NCBI RefSeq assembly: GCF_000829515.1
Contig: NZ_JXRR01000017.1
Location: 62,001-126,000, forward strand
Direction of reading: 5' to 3'
Source of the DNA: Jeotgalibacillus campisalis
Lineage (GTDB): Bacteria > Bacillota > Bacilli > Bacillales > Jeotgalibacillaceae
Length of the DNA: 64,000 nucleotides
The notes beneath the pieces were generated by a model. It did no database searches and was not told where the DNA came from. It worked only from the letters and a program-made list of their open reading frames with translations. Shown piece after piece: positions 52,740-61,698 of the stretch. How positions within the stretch are numbered: position 1 is the stretch's first letter; each line of letters opens with the position of its first letter. A program made the translations under genes and the position numbers.

Positions 52740-54050
52740 TTAATCATTGTTGCGTCGATTTATGCGTCGTTCTCTCTTCTTGATTTTATCCATTTTAAAT
52801 TGCATTTTCTTTTTATATCCTGGTTTTACTTTTTTCGGTTTGTGCACGAGTGATTTGGCTTTGGCATCCGTTTCGTTTTCTGATTTTTTACGGTTCGTCC
52901 GTTTATGACGCTCTGTTAAGTCAACCCACTCACCATTGCGCACTTCCTGATGCTTGAAGCTGATTCCTTTTTTCTCAATTTGGCTCAACGCATCTTCGTC
53001 ACTTGGTTCGTACAGTGTGACCGCTGTGCCGGAATGACCAGCGCGGGCAGTTCTCCCAACTCGGTGTGTAAAGAAATCGAGGTCAGTAGGCAGTTCAAAA
53101 TTAATTACATGGCTGACACCGGGTATATCAATTCCTCTTGCTGCAAGATCAGTTGCAACAATATATTGATACTCAAGGTCACGAATCTGTTTCATCATTC
53201 TAGAACGTTCCCGGGCAGGCAGTCCGCCGTGAACTCTCCCTACTTTCATTCCTTTCGTCAGCAGCGCATCCGCCACTTCATCCGCTTTTGCTTTTGTATT
53301 GGTGAAGACAATCGCCAAATATGGATTAAACGAATTTAAAACATCATGCAATACTTCAATTTTACTACGGCTTTTTTTAGGAACTAAGATAAAATCAATA
53401 TTTTGTGCGAGAACCTGTTTAGGTTCGATATGAGCATATTGAGGATTTTCCATATACTTTTTCAAAAATGGCTTTAGTTTTTCTGGAATCGTCGCAGAAA
53501 AAACAAGTATTTGAAGATTCTCCGGCATTCTGCTTGCAATTTGATCCACGTCTTCAATAAATCCCATTTCAAGCATGAGATCTGCTTCATCGATAACAAT
53601 TGACCTGGCTGTATGAACAAATAATGCTTGTTCTTTTACAAGATCATTAATTCTGCCGGGTGTACCGACAACTACTTGAGGCTGGAATTTAAGTTTGTCA
53701 ATTGCACGCTGCTTGTCCGTTCCTCCAACAAAACACTTGCTAGTAATAGACTGATTAAACCGATCTGTGATTTTTACCACTTCATGATGGATTTGCTTAG
53801 CCAACTCGCGTGTTGGTGCGGTTATGACAAATTGAACTTCATTTCTTTCCTGGTCAAGTCCATCTAAAAGCGGCAGCAGATAGGCATGTGTTTTTCCGGT
53901 TCCAGTCTGGGATTGCCCAATTGCACTTTGACCCTTTTTAATCATAGGGATCATTTTTTCTTGTATAGGTGTCGGTTCATGGAAACCTAAAGCGTTAATT
54001 GCTTCATCTATAAAAGGTTTAAATTCGTATCTTTTAAATGCTTGAGACAT
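52740..54050 (-). CDS. cshB: DEAD-box RNA helicase
   Basis: An ATP-dependent RNA helicase associated with ribosome assembly and cold growth (CshB type). The 436 residues have the Q motif (FHEPTPIQEKMIP), motif I SQTGTGKTHAYL, Ia PTRELAKQ, motif II VIDEADLMLEMGF, III FSATIPEKL, V ATDLAARGIDIPG and VI HRVGRTARAG. A basic tail (KKVKPGYKKKMQFKMDKIKK) follows for RNA contact. It precedes nfo on the same strand. Confidence 0.94.
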   Translation of the reverse strand: MSQAFKRYEFKPFIDEAINALGFHEPTPIQEKMIPMIKKGQSAIGQSQTGTGKTHAYLLPLLDGLDQERNEVQFVITAPTRELAKQIHHEVVKITDRFNQSITSKCFVGGTDKQRAIDKLKFQPQVVVGTPGRINDLVKEQALFVHTARSIVIDEADLMLEMGFIEDVDQIASRMPENLQILVFSATIPEKLKPFLKKYMENPQYAHIEPKQVLAQNIDFILVPKKSRSKIEVLHDVLNSFNPYLAIVFTNTKAKADEVADALLTKGMKVGRVHGGLPARERSRMMKQIRDLEYQYIVATDLAARGIDIPGVSHVINFELPTDLDFFTHRVGRTARAGHSGTAVTLYEPSDEDALSQIEKKGISFKHQEVRNGEWVDLTERHKRTNRKKSENETDAKAKSLVHKPKKVKPGYKKKMQFKMDKIKKRERRINRRNND

Positions 54051-54240
54051 ACGTCGATCACTCCTTTTTCATTATCCTCGATCAAATGAATCTTGGATGT
54101 GTCCAAAACTCTATTATAGTCAAGTTTATCACAAAACACCAGAAACGATTTTTAGGACTTAGATTAGAAGGACTACCCTTCCTCTTTTATTAAAATTGCA
54201 TATACTGAATTAGGCATCAATGTAAAGCGAGGCGAAAAAA

Positions 54241-54894
54241 ATGAATCGGAGACAAAACATTTCAAATACAGGGTTTCAACTGCCCGCTGGATTGCGGTCT
54301 CAGCATCAGTCATTCAATCAATTTTCTCAACGACAATCAATGGGTCCTTTTAGAGGCGTGTCACCTTTTTCTCAACGTCAGCAGCCAGCGCAGAAAAAAG
54401 GATTGTTTTCAGCTTTTGGCCGTCAGAAACAGCAGGGACAGGGTGGATTGAGAAATCTCTTTCAAGGAGCAGGGAACTCTTCATCAAATCAACTAACCCC
54501 TTTTTTTTCAAGTGCAAGTGAACCTGCCTCTGCTTCAAGAGGAATTGCTTCTCTGCTTTCCGGCGGGGGAAACTCAGGCTCTGGTGTAGCAAGTGCTCTC
54601 TCAATGGAAAGTATTCAAAGATGGGTTGGCAGTACGCAGCAAATGATACAAACAGCTCAGCAGGCTCTGCCTATGATACAGCAATACGGACCTCTGGTGA
54701 GAAATTTTCCTGCAATGTGGAAGCTCTACCGCAGCCTGGGTAGTGAAGAGAAAGATAGCGGTGAAGATTCTTCGATTGATGAGAAAGATGACCTGGCAGC
54801 AATTGAAAAAGGCAGTGATTTAGCTCAAAATACAGCGGTAGAGAAACCAAAGCCTGTAAAACCTAAGACCTCTGTACCCAGGCTCTATGTTTGA
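54241..54894 (+). CDS. yqfQ: YqfQ/VrrA-like low-complexity protein
   Basis: A 217-residue protein with an unusual composition. The first 130 residues are rich in Gln, Ser, Gly, Phe and Arg (QFSQRQSMGPFRGVSPFSQRQ). A helical region follows (MESIQRWVGSTQQMIQTAQQ, IQQYGPLVRNFPAMWKLYRSLG), and then an acidic and Lys-Pro tail. It fits the VrrA-like family at this place in Bacillus, whose repeat content varies between strains. Its role is unknown, possibly in the spore. AGCGAGGCG before the ATG is the ribosome site. Confidence 0.78.
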   Translation: MNRRQNISNTGFQLPAGLRSQHQSFNQFSQRQSMGPFRGVSPFSQRQQPAQKKGLFSAFGRQKQQGQGGLRNLFQGAGNSSSNQLTPFFSSASEPASASRGIASLLSGGGNSGSGVASALSMESIQRWVGSTQQMIQTAQQALPMIQQYGPLVRNFPAMWKLYRSLGSEEKDSGEDSSIDEKDDLAAIEKGSDLAQNTAVEKPKPVKPKTSVPRLYV

Positions 54895-54974
54895 GTTTGA
54901 CTAATAATATTTGTTCGCAGTGGTTAACTCCTTTATAATGATCATATACAGATCGTTCAAGTAGGAGGATTTTA

Positions 54975-55970
54975 ATGAATACAATTAAAATAACACCAAG
55001 AGGCTATTGTTACGGTGTAGTGGATGCCATGGTTATCGCGCGAAATGCGGCAATGGACAAATCGCTGCCAAGACCGATTTATATACTAGGCATGATTGTA
55101 CACAATAAACATGTAACAGATGCATTCGAAGAAGAAGGAATCATCACACTAGACGGCGAGAATAGAAAAGATATTTTAGAACAAGTAGAGGAAGGAACCG
55201 TTATCTTTACTGCACACGGTGTTTCTCCTGAAGTTAGAGAAATTGCTAAGCAGAAAGGGTTAACTTCCATTGATGCAACATGTCCTGATGTCACCCGCAC
55301 ACATGACCTGATCAGAGAAAAAGAGGCTCAAGGCTACGATGTCGTTTATATAGGGAAAAAAGGACATCCCGAACCTGAAGGGGCTGTCGGAGTTGCACCT
55401 TCAATTGTACACTTAATTGAAAAGCCATCTGATGTTGAATCTCTTGTCATTTCTAACGATAAAATTATCGTGACGAATCAGACGACGATGAGCCAGTGGG
55501 ATGTACTTGAAGTAATTGAAAAAGTAAAAGAAAAATATCCTCAGACTGAAGAACATAAGGAAATCTGCCTGGCTACTCAGGTAAGACAAGAAGCTGTAGC
55601 TGAGCAGGCAGGAGCTGCAGATGTCCTGATTGTCGTTGGTGACCCTATGAGCAATAACTCTAATCGTCTGGCCCAGGTCTCACAAGACATTGCTGGGACA
55701 CCTGCCTACCGCGTAGCCGATGTATCAGAAATAAAATCGGAATGGCTGACAGGCGCACAAACAGTTGCGGTTACTGCTGGCGCCTCTACACCTACTCCGA
55801 TCGTTAAAGAAGTAATGAACTATGTGAATCAATTTGATTCAGAAGACAAAACAACCTGGCTGAATGAAAAGAAAGTTCCGCTTTCAAAAATACTGCCAAG
55901 AATAAAAACTCCTACAAAGCCGATAACTATCATGCCTTATCCGGCAAAAACCATGAATGCAGATAAATAA
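54975..55970 (+). CDS. ispH: 4-hydroxy-3-methylbut-2-enyl diphosphate reductase
   Basis: IspH makes IPP and DMAPP, the last MEP step, using a 4Fe-4S cluster. The 331 residues have the three cluster ligands Cys12 (RGYCYGV), Cys103 (DATCPDV) and Cys198 (EICLATQ). The conserved Glu/His site residues are in [11 protein letters not shown] and [21 protein letters not shown] precedes the ATG. It completes the pathway with ispG in this window. Confidence 0.96.
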   Translation: MNTIKITPRGYCYGVVDAMVIARNAAMDKSLPRPIYILGMIVHNKHVTDAFEEEGIITLDGENRKDILEQVEEGTVIFTAHGVSPEVREIAKQKGLTSIDATCPDVTRTHDLIREKEAQGYDVVYIGKKGHPEPEGAVGVAPSIVHLIEKPSDVESLVISNDKIIVTNQTTMSQWDVLEVIEKVKEKYPQTEEHKEICLATQVRQEAVAEQAGAADVLIVVGDPMSNNSNRLAQVSQDIAGTPAYRVADVSEIKSEWLTGAQTVAVTAGASTPTPIVKEVMNYVNQFDSEDKTTWLNEKKVPLSKILPRIKTPTKPITIMPYPAKTMNADK

Positions 55971-55983
55971 ATCCCTATCAATA

Positions 55984-56028
55984 TGGCTGGCAGCCGGACT
56001 TTATATCCGCTCTGCCAGCCTATTTTTG
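55984..56028 (+). terminator. Terminator of ispH
   Basis: GGCTGGCAG-CGGA / TCCG-CTGCCAGCC stem followed by TATTTTT, 14 bases after the ispH stop. Confidence 0.85.
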
Positions 56029-56105
56029 ACGTAATGAATATCCTCAATCAGCTAAAAACATTCATTTCGCTTCAGTCAAACTGATTACTCCTTTTTCACA
56101 ACGAA

Positions 56106-57227
56106 TTATTTAAATGAAAAAGGATCTGTATTTAGAGACGATGCGATAAATTCCACTTCAAATCCTTTTTCCGCACATCTATTCCTCATTTCATCCGCGG
56201 TTCCATTTTTCATCACTTTTTCTATATTATGACCAGGATCCACGATAGACAGTCCCATTGAAGCAGCATCGTGAGCAATATGATAATCCACATCTCCAGT
56301 AACAAAAACATCAGCACCGCTGAACTTTGCAGCTTTCATGTATTTATTTCCCGTTCCGCCAAGAACTGCCACCTTTTGAATTGGAGCAGAAAGATCCCCT
56401 ACAAACCTTAAAGAAGGCACGTCGAATTGTGTTTTAACAAAATCTATGAATTCATCAAGAGTCATTTTGTTTTCTAAAATGCCTACCCTGCCAAGTCCCA
56501 TCATATTTCCTTTTCTTGATTCCACAAACAAATCATAAGCCGCTTCTTCGTAAGGATGCGCTTTTAGCATAGCGTTAATGACGTTTTTCTCAGTTGAATC
56601 CCAAATGATTGTTTCTATTTTTACTTCCTTCACTTCTTCCAGTTCATTTACTTCACCAATGTAAGGATCAGCTCCATCAACTGGCATAAAGCGTCCAGTG
56701 CCACGGCTAGTGAAACTGCAATGCGAGTACTCTCCTACTTGTCCGCCTCCAGCCTCTGCCATTGCAATTCGGACTTTTTCTGCGTGGCTTTCAGGTACAA
56801 ATACAACTAATTTTTTCAAACGATCCTCTTTAGTTGGTACAAGAACTTTTGTGTTTGACAGCTTTAGTTGCTTAGCAAGCCAGTCATTTACTCCCCCGTC
56901 CGCTACATCCAGGTTTGTATGCGCAACATAAACTGCGATATCATGTTGAATAAGTTTTGCGATCAGTCGACCCTCCGGAACATCTGTCTGGATCGTTTTA
57001 AGGGGCCGGTAAATGATTGGATGATGTGCAATAATCAGTTTCACACCTTCTCTAATTGCCTCATCAACTACATCTTCAAGCACATCGAGCGCGACCAATA
57101 CTTTTTCTACCTTCTGATTCAGTCTGCCGATTTGCAAACCTACCGGATCGTTGTCCATCGCAAGATTTTTAGGTGAAAACTGTTCGAAAACTTCAATTAT
57201 TTCATACCCGTTTACTTTTTTCTTCAT
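56106..57227 (-). CDS. yqfO: Nif3-like dinuclear metal-centre protein
   Basis: A 373-residue protein of the NIF3/DUF34 superfamily, with an inserted PII-like domain in the middle (about 130-245; LKKLVVFVPESHAEKVRIAMAEAGGG). The metal site residues are in IAHHPIIYRPLKTI, AHTNLDVADGGVNDWLAK and the C-terminal DVDYHIAHDAASMGLSIVDPGHNIEK. It is coupled to trmK by a 4-base overlap (the same order as B. subtilis yqfN-yqfO). Metal-binding and possible GTP cyclohydrolase-like activity are known for some relatives; real function is unclear. Confidence 0.92.
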   Translation of the reverse strand: MKKKVNGYEIIEVFEQFSPKNLAMDNDPVGLQIGRLNQKVEKVLVALDVLEDVVDEAIREGVKLIIAHHPIIYRPLKTIQTDVPEGRLIAKLIQHDIAVYVAHTNLDVADGGVNDWLAKQLKLSNTKVLVPTKEDRLKKLVVFVPESHAEKVRIAMAEAGGGQVGEYSHCSFTSRGTGRFMPVDGADPYIGEVNELEEVKEVKIETIIWDSTEKNVINAMLKAHPYEEAAYDLFVESRKGNMMGLGRVGILENKMTLDEFIDFVKTQFDVPSLRFVGDLSAPIQKVAVLGGTGNKYMKAAKFSGADVFVTGDVDYHIAHDAASMGLSIVDPGHNIEKVMKNGTADEMRNRCAEKGFEVEFIASSLNTDPFSFK

Positions 57228-57922
57228 CCTAAAACCTCCTCTACGATTTTTATTTTCATTTTTAATTCCTCTTTTTTCGTTTCGATCATGGGGGATGGTT
57301 CTGCTTGATCAAGCTGATTTAAGATCCTCTCCCACTGTTTGTATTCCTCCTGCCACTTTTGGCGAAACACTGCAGAATTACCTTTCATTAAAAATGGGCC
57401 GAGCAATCGTTCTGTATATGAGAGCTGAATATTATTATTTGTCGGTTCTGCTACAAGAATCTCGTATATTTTCCCATCTTCCTCCAAAATATCTTCAGCT
57501 GACAGTTTCCAATAATTGTTTGTCAGCCAGTCTCTTAATGAAATGGCACTTATATTAGGCTGAAGAATTAATCGTTTTACACCGGGTAATAGACTCTTCC
57601 CGTCCTCTAAAATTTGGGAGATTAACGGACCGCCCATACCGGCAATCGTAATTACATCAACTTCATCCTTTTTTAAAACTGCCAGTCCGCTTCCTTTTCT
57701 AACGTCAATCCAGTGCTGTAAACCATCTTGAGCAACTTGTTTTATCGCCGATTGATAGGGGCCTTCAACAACTTCACCTGCAATCGCTGAAGCTGCTACC
57801 TTTTTTCGAACTAAATAACATGGCAGGTACGCATGATCTGAGCCTATATCAGCTACAACAGATCCGGCAGGCACGAAGGATGCTACTGCAGCTAATCGTT
57901 TAGATAATTGATCGCTGTTCAT
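57224..57922 (-). CDS. trmK: tRNA (adenine(22)-N1)-methyltransferase
   Basis: TrmK methylates A22 of tRNA with S-adenosylmethionine. The 232 residues begin SKRLAAVASFVPAGSVVADI with the SAM loop VADIGSDHAYLPCYLV. ITIAGMGGPLISQIL (motif IV region) and LQPNISAISLRDWL follow. The C-terminal part is a coiled coil (QKWQEEYKQWERILNQL). The trmK-yqfO pair is conserved in Firmicutes. Confidence 0.94.
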   Translation of the reverse strand: MNSDQLSKRLAAVASFVPAGSVVADIGSDHAYLPCYLVRKKVAASAIAGEVVEGPYQSAIKQVAQDGLQHWIDVRKGSGLAVLKKDEVDVITIAGMGGPLISQILEDGKSLLPGVKRLILQPNISAISLRDWLTNNYWKLSAEDILEEDGKIYEILVAEPTNNNIQLSYTERLLGPFLMKGNSAVFRQKWQEEYKQWERILNQLDQAEPSPMIETKKEELKMKIKIVEEVLG

Positions 57923-58028
57923 TTTTCCACCTCTAGATTAAATGATAAAGGGGCGCACCACGTTTAATGGCCGCCCCTTTTTATTGAATAAACTAAATCA
58001 AATCAGATCGTGCGAGTCAAAAAAAGGA

Positions 58029-58499
58029 TTATGCTCCTTCTTCTGTACCTTCCTCGCCGCCTTCTTCAGATTCTTCTTCAGAACCTTCTTCTTCAGATCC
58101 CTCTTCTTCAGAGCCGCCTTCTTCAGAGCCGCCTTCTTCGAGACCGATTTGAGCTACCCATTCCGCCATAGCGTCTGCATTAGCGTCGTCTACCTGTCCG
58201 CCGGGCATTGCTCCTTTACCATTCAACATAATGTCAGCAATTTCGCTTTCATCAAGACGTTCGCCGACCCCTTCAAGAGCAGGACCAGTTCCGCCTTCAT
58301 AGTTTTCACCATGACAGCCTATGCAGGTTGACTGGTAGTGAGCCTCAGGATCAAAATCTCCTCCGCCAGCTTCTTCACCGCTGCCTTCTTCTTCGGCTGC
58401 TTCTTCAGACTCGTTCAACCCTTGGATAGACATAAAAAACACCACGCCAAATCCAAGAACCATGATCAGTAAAAATGGTATTATAGGATTTTTATTCAT
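58029..58499 (-). CDS. cccA: Membrane-anchored cytochrome c550 with long acidic tail
   Basis: A small c-type cytochrome fixed in the membrane by an N-terminal helix (about 7-25). It would carry electrons on the outer face. The heme site is Cys59-Ile-Gly-Cys62-His63 and the axial Met98 is in GKGAMPGGQ. Acidic linkers flank the heme domain. The last 36 residues (121-156) are almost only Glu, Gly and Ser in repeats such as EEGGSEEGGSEEEGS. B. subtilis CccA is about 120 residues and ends without such a tail. Its place downstream of sigA and before trmK is conserved. Confidence 0.92.
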   Translation of the reverse strand: MNKNPIIPFLLIMVLGFGVVFFMSIQGLNESEEAAEEEGSGEEAGGGDFDPEAHYQSTCIGCHGENYEGGTGPALEGVGERLDESEIADIMLNGKGAMPGGQVDDANADAMAEWVAQIGLEEGGSEEGGSEEEGSEEEGSEEESEEGGEEGTEEGA

Positions 58500-58681
58500 A
58501 CAGTACCCTCCCTTTTAAAAAAATTATGTAGCAATCATTCTTATGAATGCAAGTTGATCACTACATATTTTACTTTACTTTTCGACAATCGGAAAGACCC
58601 AATACTCAACTTTTCCCTTTTTGTCGCATTTTAGACACAAAGAAAATGTATTTTTTTTAAAAGGGTTTATTTCCAGTAATT

Positions 58682-59830
58682 TTACTGACAGCCGATTTCC
58701 CGTGAAATAACCATTCTTTGGACTTCAGACGTCCCTTCTCCAATTTCAAGAAGTTTTGCATCCCTTAAGTATCTTTCTACATGATACTCTTTCATATACC
58801 CATATCCTCCATGAATTTGTATTGCCTCATCACAAACTTCCATACAGATTTCAGAAGCGTATAGTTTCGCCATAGAAGCTTCCTTGGTAAACTTCTTTCC
58901 TTGATCCTTCAGCCACGCTGCTTTATACACCATGGTTCTGGCCAGTTCTATTTTCATTGCCATATCAGCTAATTTAAATTGCGTCACCTGAAAAGAAGAA
59001 ATGGGCCTGCCGAATTGATGACGTTCTTTTGAGTAACTGAGCGCTCGCTCGTATGCTCCTTGTGCAATCCCTACGGCCATTGCAGCAATTCCGATACGTC
59101 CGCCGTCCAACGTGATTAAAAACTGTCTAAACCCCTCTCCACGCTTGCCAAGCAGATTCTCTTGCGGTACTCTAACATCCTCGAGTACAAGCTCAGTGGT
59201 ATTGGAAGAATGCAGTCCCATCTTTTCATAATTATCAATAACTTTAAATCCTTGTGCATCTGTAGGAACAATGATCGCACTAATTTCTTTCTGCCCGTCA
59301 TTCATCCCGGTAATGGCAGTCAAGGCAAGATATTTTGCCCAGCTGGCGTTTGTAATATAGCTCTTATTTCCATTGATAATAAAATCTTGTCCTTCTTCTT
59401 TAGCGCTTGTTTGCGTTCCCCCAGCATCTGAACCGGCATTCGGCTCGGTTAAACCAAAAGCGCCAAGCGATTCTCCAGAACAAATCTGAGGCATATACGC
59501 TTCTTTTTGTTTGTCGGTGCCAAACATATGAATAGGCGCTCCTCCAAGCGAGATATGAGCTGAGTACGTAATCCCTGTTGATCCGCAAACACGGCTTAAT
59601 TCTTCTGTAACAATCGCAAAACTTGTTGTATCAGCTCCTGCACCTCCGTATTCTTCGGAAAACGGAAGTCCCATCATCCCCAATTCCCCTAATTGCTTTA
59701 GTTCATTTTTTGGAAATGCTTTTGTCCGGTCACGATCCAATGCTCCAGGAGCTACTACTTCCTGTGCAAATTCACGTATCGTTCGCTGAATCATTTGCTG
59801 TTCTTGTGTGAGTTCAAAATTCATGTTCAT
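58682..59830 (-). CDS. Acyl-CoA dehydrogenase (short-chain, FAD)
   Basis: An FAD flavoprotein of 382 residues that introduces the alpha-beta double bond in acyl-CoA during fatty acid or branched-chain degradation. Signature segments are GAFGLTEPNAGSDAGG near 124 and SFQVTQFKLADMAMKIE near 272. The C-terminal IHGGYGYMKEYHVERYLRDAK and EIGEGTSEVQRMVISREIG follow, the latter holding the catalytic Glu in EGTSE. It stands alone between cccA and an unknown membrane gene. B. subtilis has no such gene here. Substrate chain length is not readable from the sequence. Confidence 0.93.
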   Translation of the reverse strand: MNMNFELTQEQQMIQRTIREFAQEVVAPGALDRDRTKAFPKNELKQLGELGMMGLPFSEEYGGAGADTTSFAIVTEELSRVCGSTGITYSAHISLGGAPIHMFGTDKQKEAYMPQICSGESLGAFGLTEPNAGSDAGGTQTSAKEEGQDFIINGNKSYITNASWAKYLALTAITGMNDGQKEISAIIVPTDAQGFKVIDNYEKMGLHSSNTTELVLEDVRVPQENLLGKRGEGFRQFLITLDGGRIGIAAMAVGIAQGAYERALSYSKERHQFGRPISSFQVTQFKLADMAMKIELARTMVYKAAWLKDQGKKFTKEASMAKLYASEICMEVCDEAIQIHGGYGYMKEYHVERYLRDAKLLEIGEGTSEVQRMVISREIGCQ

Positions 59831-59901
59831 CCCCCTTATTTGTATCCGCTTTCATTTCTATTATAAGAGAAAAACGACTCAATCTACAAGTTTATCTCAA
59901 T

Positions 59902-60465
59902 CTATCGAAAATATTGATAGAAGCTTATGATTAATGCAAGCAGCCCCAGTACCCCTGCTGCAAGTAAATACCGGATCTTAAACTTCAAGCCCATCAACAT
60001 CCATGCTGAACATTGAGTGAGGATCAGTAAAAATAAAACATGAAGTTTGTCAGAAAAATAGCTTTCCCACATATGTACACTTTGAAAAAGAATAATAAAA
60101 ATGGCTGTAACAATTAACAAATGTCTTAAAATATTGGTTGTTTTATTTTTAAATCCATAGATGAGAAGAAAAACGACAAAAATCGATAAAAACGCTGTTT
60201 GCAAAATAACAGATAACTCAGTAAAATTGAAAGCAACCAGAGAAAGTATTGATAGACATAGTAATGTGATTGAGAATAAAAGGGAAGACAAATTCTTTTT
60301 AGCCAATAAAGAAGGCTGCTTTTTTGTTTTATAAATTTTTTCACTCGTTTCTTCTCCCTGATTGTAAAGGGCGATAAGATAGTCACAGTAGTGTGGAGGA
60401 AGCATCTTATTCGTTTTCCAGTAGAGAATCTCAGTTGTAATAATTTCTTTTCTACGCTCTTTCAT
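59902..60465 (-). CDS. Five-helix membrane protein of unknown function upstream of the acyl-CoA dehydrogenase
   Basis: A 187-residue protein from ATG 60465 (AGGAGC 7 bases before). The first 60 residues are cytosolic, beginning KERRKEIITTEILYWKTNKM followed by LPPHYCDYLIALYNQGE, a segment that looks conserved. Hydrophobic helices follow at about 62-80, 85-105, 112-130, 141-160 and 165-184. I recognise no family. It lies between the sigA terminator and acyl-CoA dehydrogenase. Whether both form one unit is unclear, as 71 bases separate them. Confidence 0.7.
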   Translation of the reverse strand: MKERRKEIITTEILYWKTNKMLPPHYCDYLIALYNQGEETSEKIYKTKKQPSLLAKKNLSSLLFSITLLCLSILSLVAFNFTELSVILQTAFLSIFVVFLLIYGFKNKTTNILRHLLIVTAIFIILFQSVHMWESYFSDKLHVLFLLILTQCSAWMLMGLKFKIRYLLAAGVLGLLALIISFYQYFR

Positions 60466-60496
60466 GAAAACAGCTCCTATTTTAAAATTCATAAAA

Positions 60497-60531
60497 AAAG
60501 CCAATTCCCTTTTTCCAAAGAGAATTGGCAA
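60497..60531 (-). terminator. Terminator of the dnaG-sigA operon
   Basis: GCCAATTCTCTTTGG / CCCTTTT-GAATTGGC-type imperfect hairpin followed by U6-7 on the minus strand, 6-8 bases after the sigA stop. Confidence 0.85.
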
Positions 60532-60537
60532 ATAAGC

Positions 60538-61668
60538 CTATTCCAGAAAGTCTTTTAACCGCTTGCTTCTGCTTGGATGACGAAGTTTTCTAAGCGCTTT
60601 TGCTTCAATTTGACGAATCCGTTCCCGGGTCACACCAAATACTTTACCAACTTCTTCTAATGTGCGGGTGCGTCCATCATCGAGTCCGAAGCGCAGTCTC
60701 AAGACATTTTCTTCACGATCTGTTAATGTATCCAGAACATCTTCCAATTGTTCTTTAAGAAGTTCATACGCAGCGTGCTCAGAAGGAGACTGAGCTTCTG
60801 AATCTTCAATGAAATCTCCAAGATGTGAATCATCCTCTTCACCAATCGGTGTTTCTAACGACACAGGTTCCTGAGCTATTTTCAAAATTTCTCTTACTTT
60901 TTCAGGTGTAAGATCCATTTCTTCTGAAATTTCTTCAGGCGATGGTTCACGGCCCAAGTCTTGCAGAAGCTGGCGTTGAACACGAATCAACTTGTTAATT
61001 GTTTCCACCATATGAACCGGTATCCGAATCGTTCTGGCCTGGTCAGCAATCGCACGGGTAATCGCTTGTCTGATCCACCATGTAGCATAGGTACTGAATT
61101 TAAATCCTTTGCTGTGATCAAACTTTTCAACTGCCTTAATTAAGCCCATATTACCTTCTTGAATAAGGTCAAGGAACAGCATGCCTCGCCCAACATATCT
61201 TTTTGCAATACTTACAACAAGTCTTAGGTTTGCTTCTGCCAAGCGTCTTTTGGCCTCATCGTCTCCCTGTTCAATCCGCGTAGCAAGTGAAATTTCTTCC
61301 TGAGCGGACAATAAATCCACTCTGCCGATTTCTTTAAGATACATGCGGACGGGGTCATTAATTTTAACACCTGGAGGAACACTTAAATCATTCAGATCGA
61401 ATTCTTCCTCTTCTTCTTTACCCAATTCAGTAACACTTGGGTCCCCTTCAGTGCCTTCTTTTACCACTTCTACGCCCTGTTCACCCAACTGTTCATAGAA
61501 CTCATCCATTTGGTCACTGTCAAGTTCAAAACTTGCTAACTTTTCTGCGATATCTTCAAGGGTTATTTCACCATTTTTTTTACCGGCTTCAAGCAGCTGA
61601 GCTTTGATTACATCAATTGTAATTACTTCAGTTTCTGATTGTTTGGAACGTGTTGACTTTTCAGCCAT
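60538..61668 (-). CDS. sigA: RNA polymerase primary sigma factor
   Basis: SigA directs most vegetative transcription. The 376 residues from ATG 61668 (AAGGAGG upstream) contain region 1.1 (10-80). Region 1.2/2 is [21 protein letters not shown] and [22 protein letters not shown], region 3 [18 protein letters not shown] and region 4 [33 protein letters not shown]. An open frame 6 codons longer runs through the ribosome site. It lies 30 bases after dnaG in the classic macromolecular synthesis operon. Confidence 0.97.
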   Translation of the reverse strand: MAEKSTRSKQSETEVITIDVIKAQLLEAGKKNGEITLEDIAEKLASFELDSDQMDEFYEQLGEQGVEVVKEGTEGDPSVTELGKEEEEEFDLNDLSVPPGVKINDPVRMYLKEIGRVDLLSAQEEISLATRIEQGDDEAKRRLAEANLRLVVSIAKRYVGRGMLFLDLIQEGNMGLIKAVEKFDHSKGFKFSTYATWWIRQAITRAIADQARTIRIPVHMVETINKLIRVQRQLLQDLGREPSPEEISEEMDLTPEKVREILKIAQEPVSLETPIGEEDDSHLGDFIEDSEAQSPSEHAAYELLKEQLEDVLDTLTDREENVLRLRFGLDDGRTRTLEEVGKVFGVTRERIRQIEAKALRKLRHPSRSKRLKDFLE

Positions 61669-61698
61669 TAGTCCCCCTCCTTCCAAGCTTGCACGACT

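Noticed and set aside
58029-58150. Trinucleotide-like GAA/TTC repeats as a satellite
   Set aside because: They are codons of the acidic CccA tail read in one clear frame, not an intergenic repeat.
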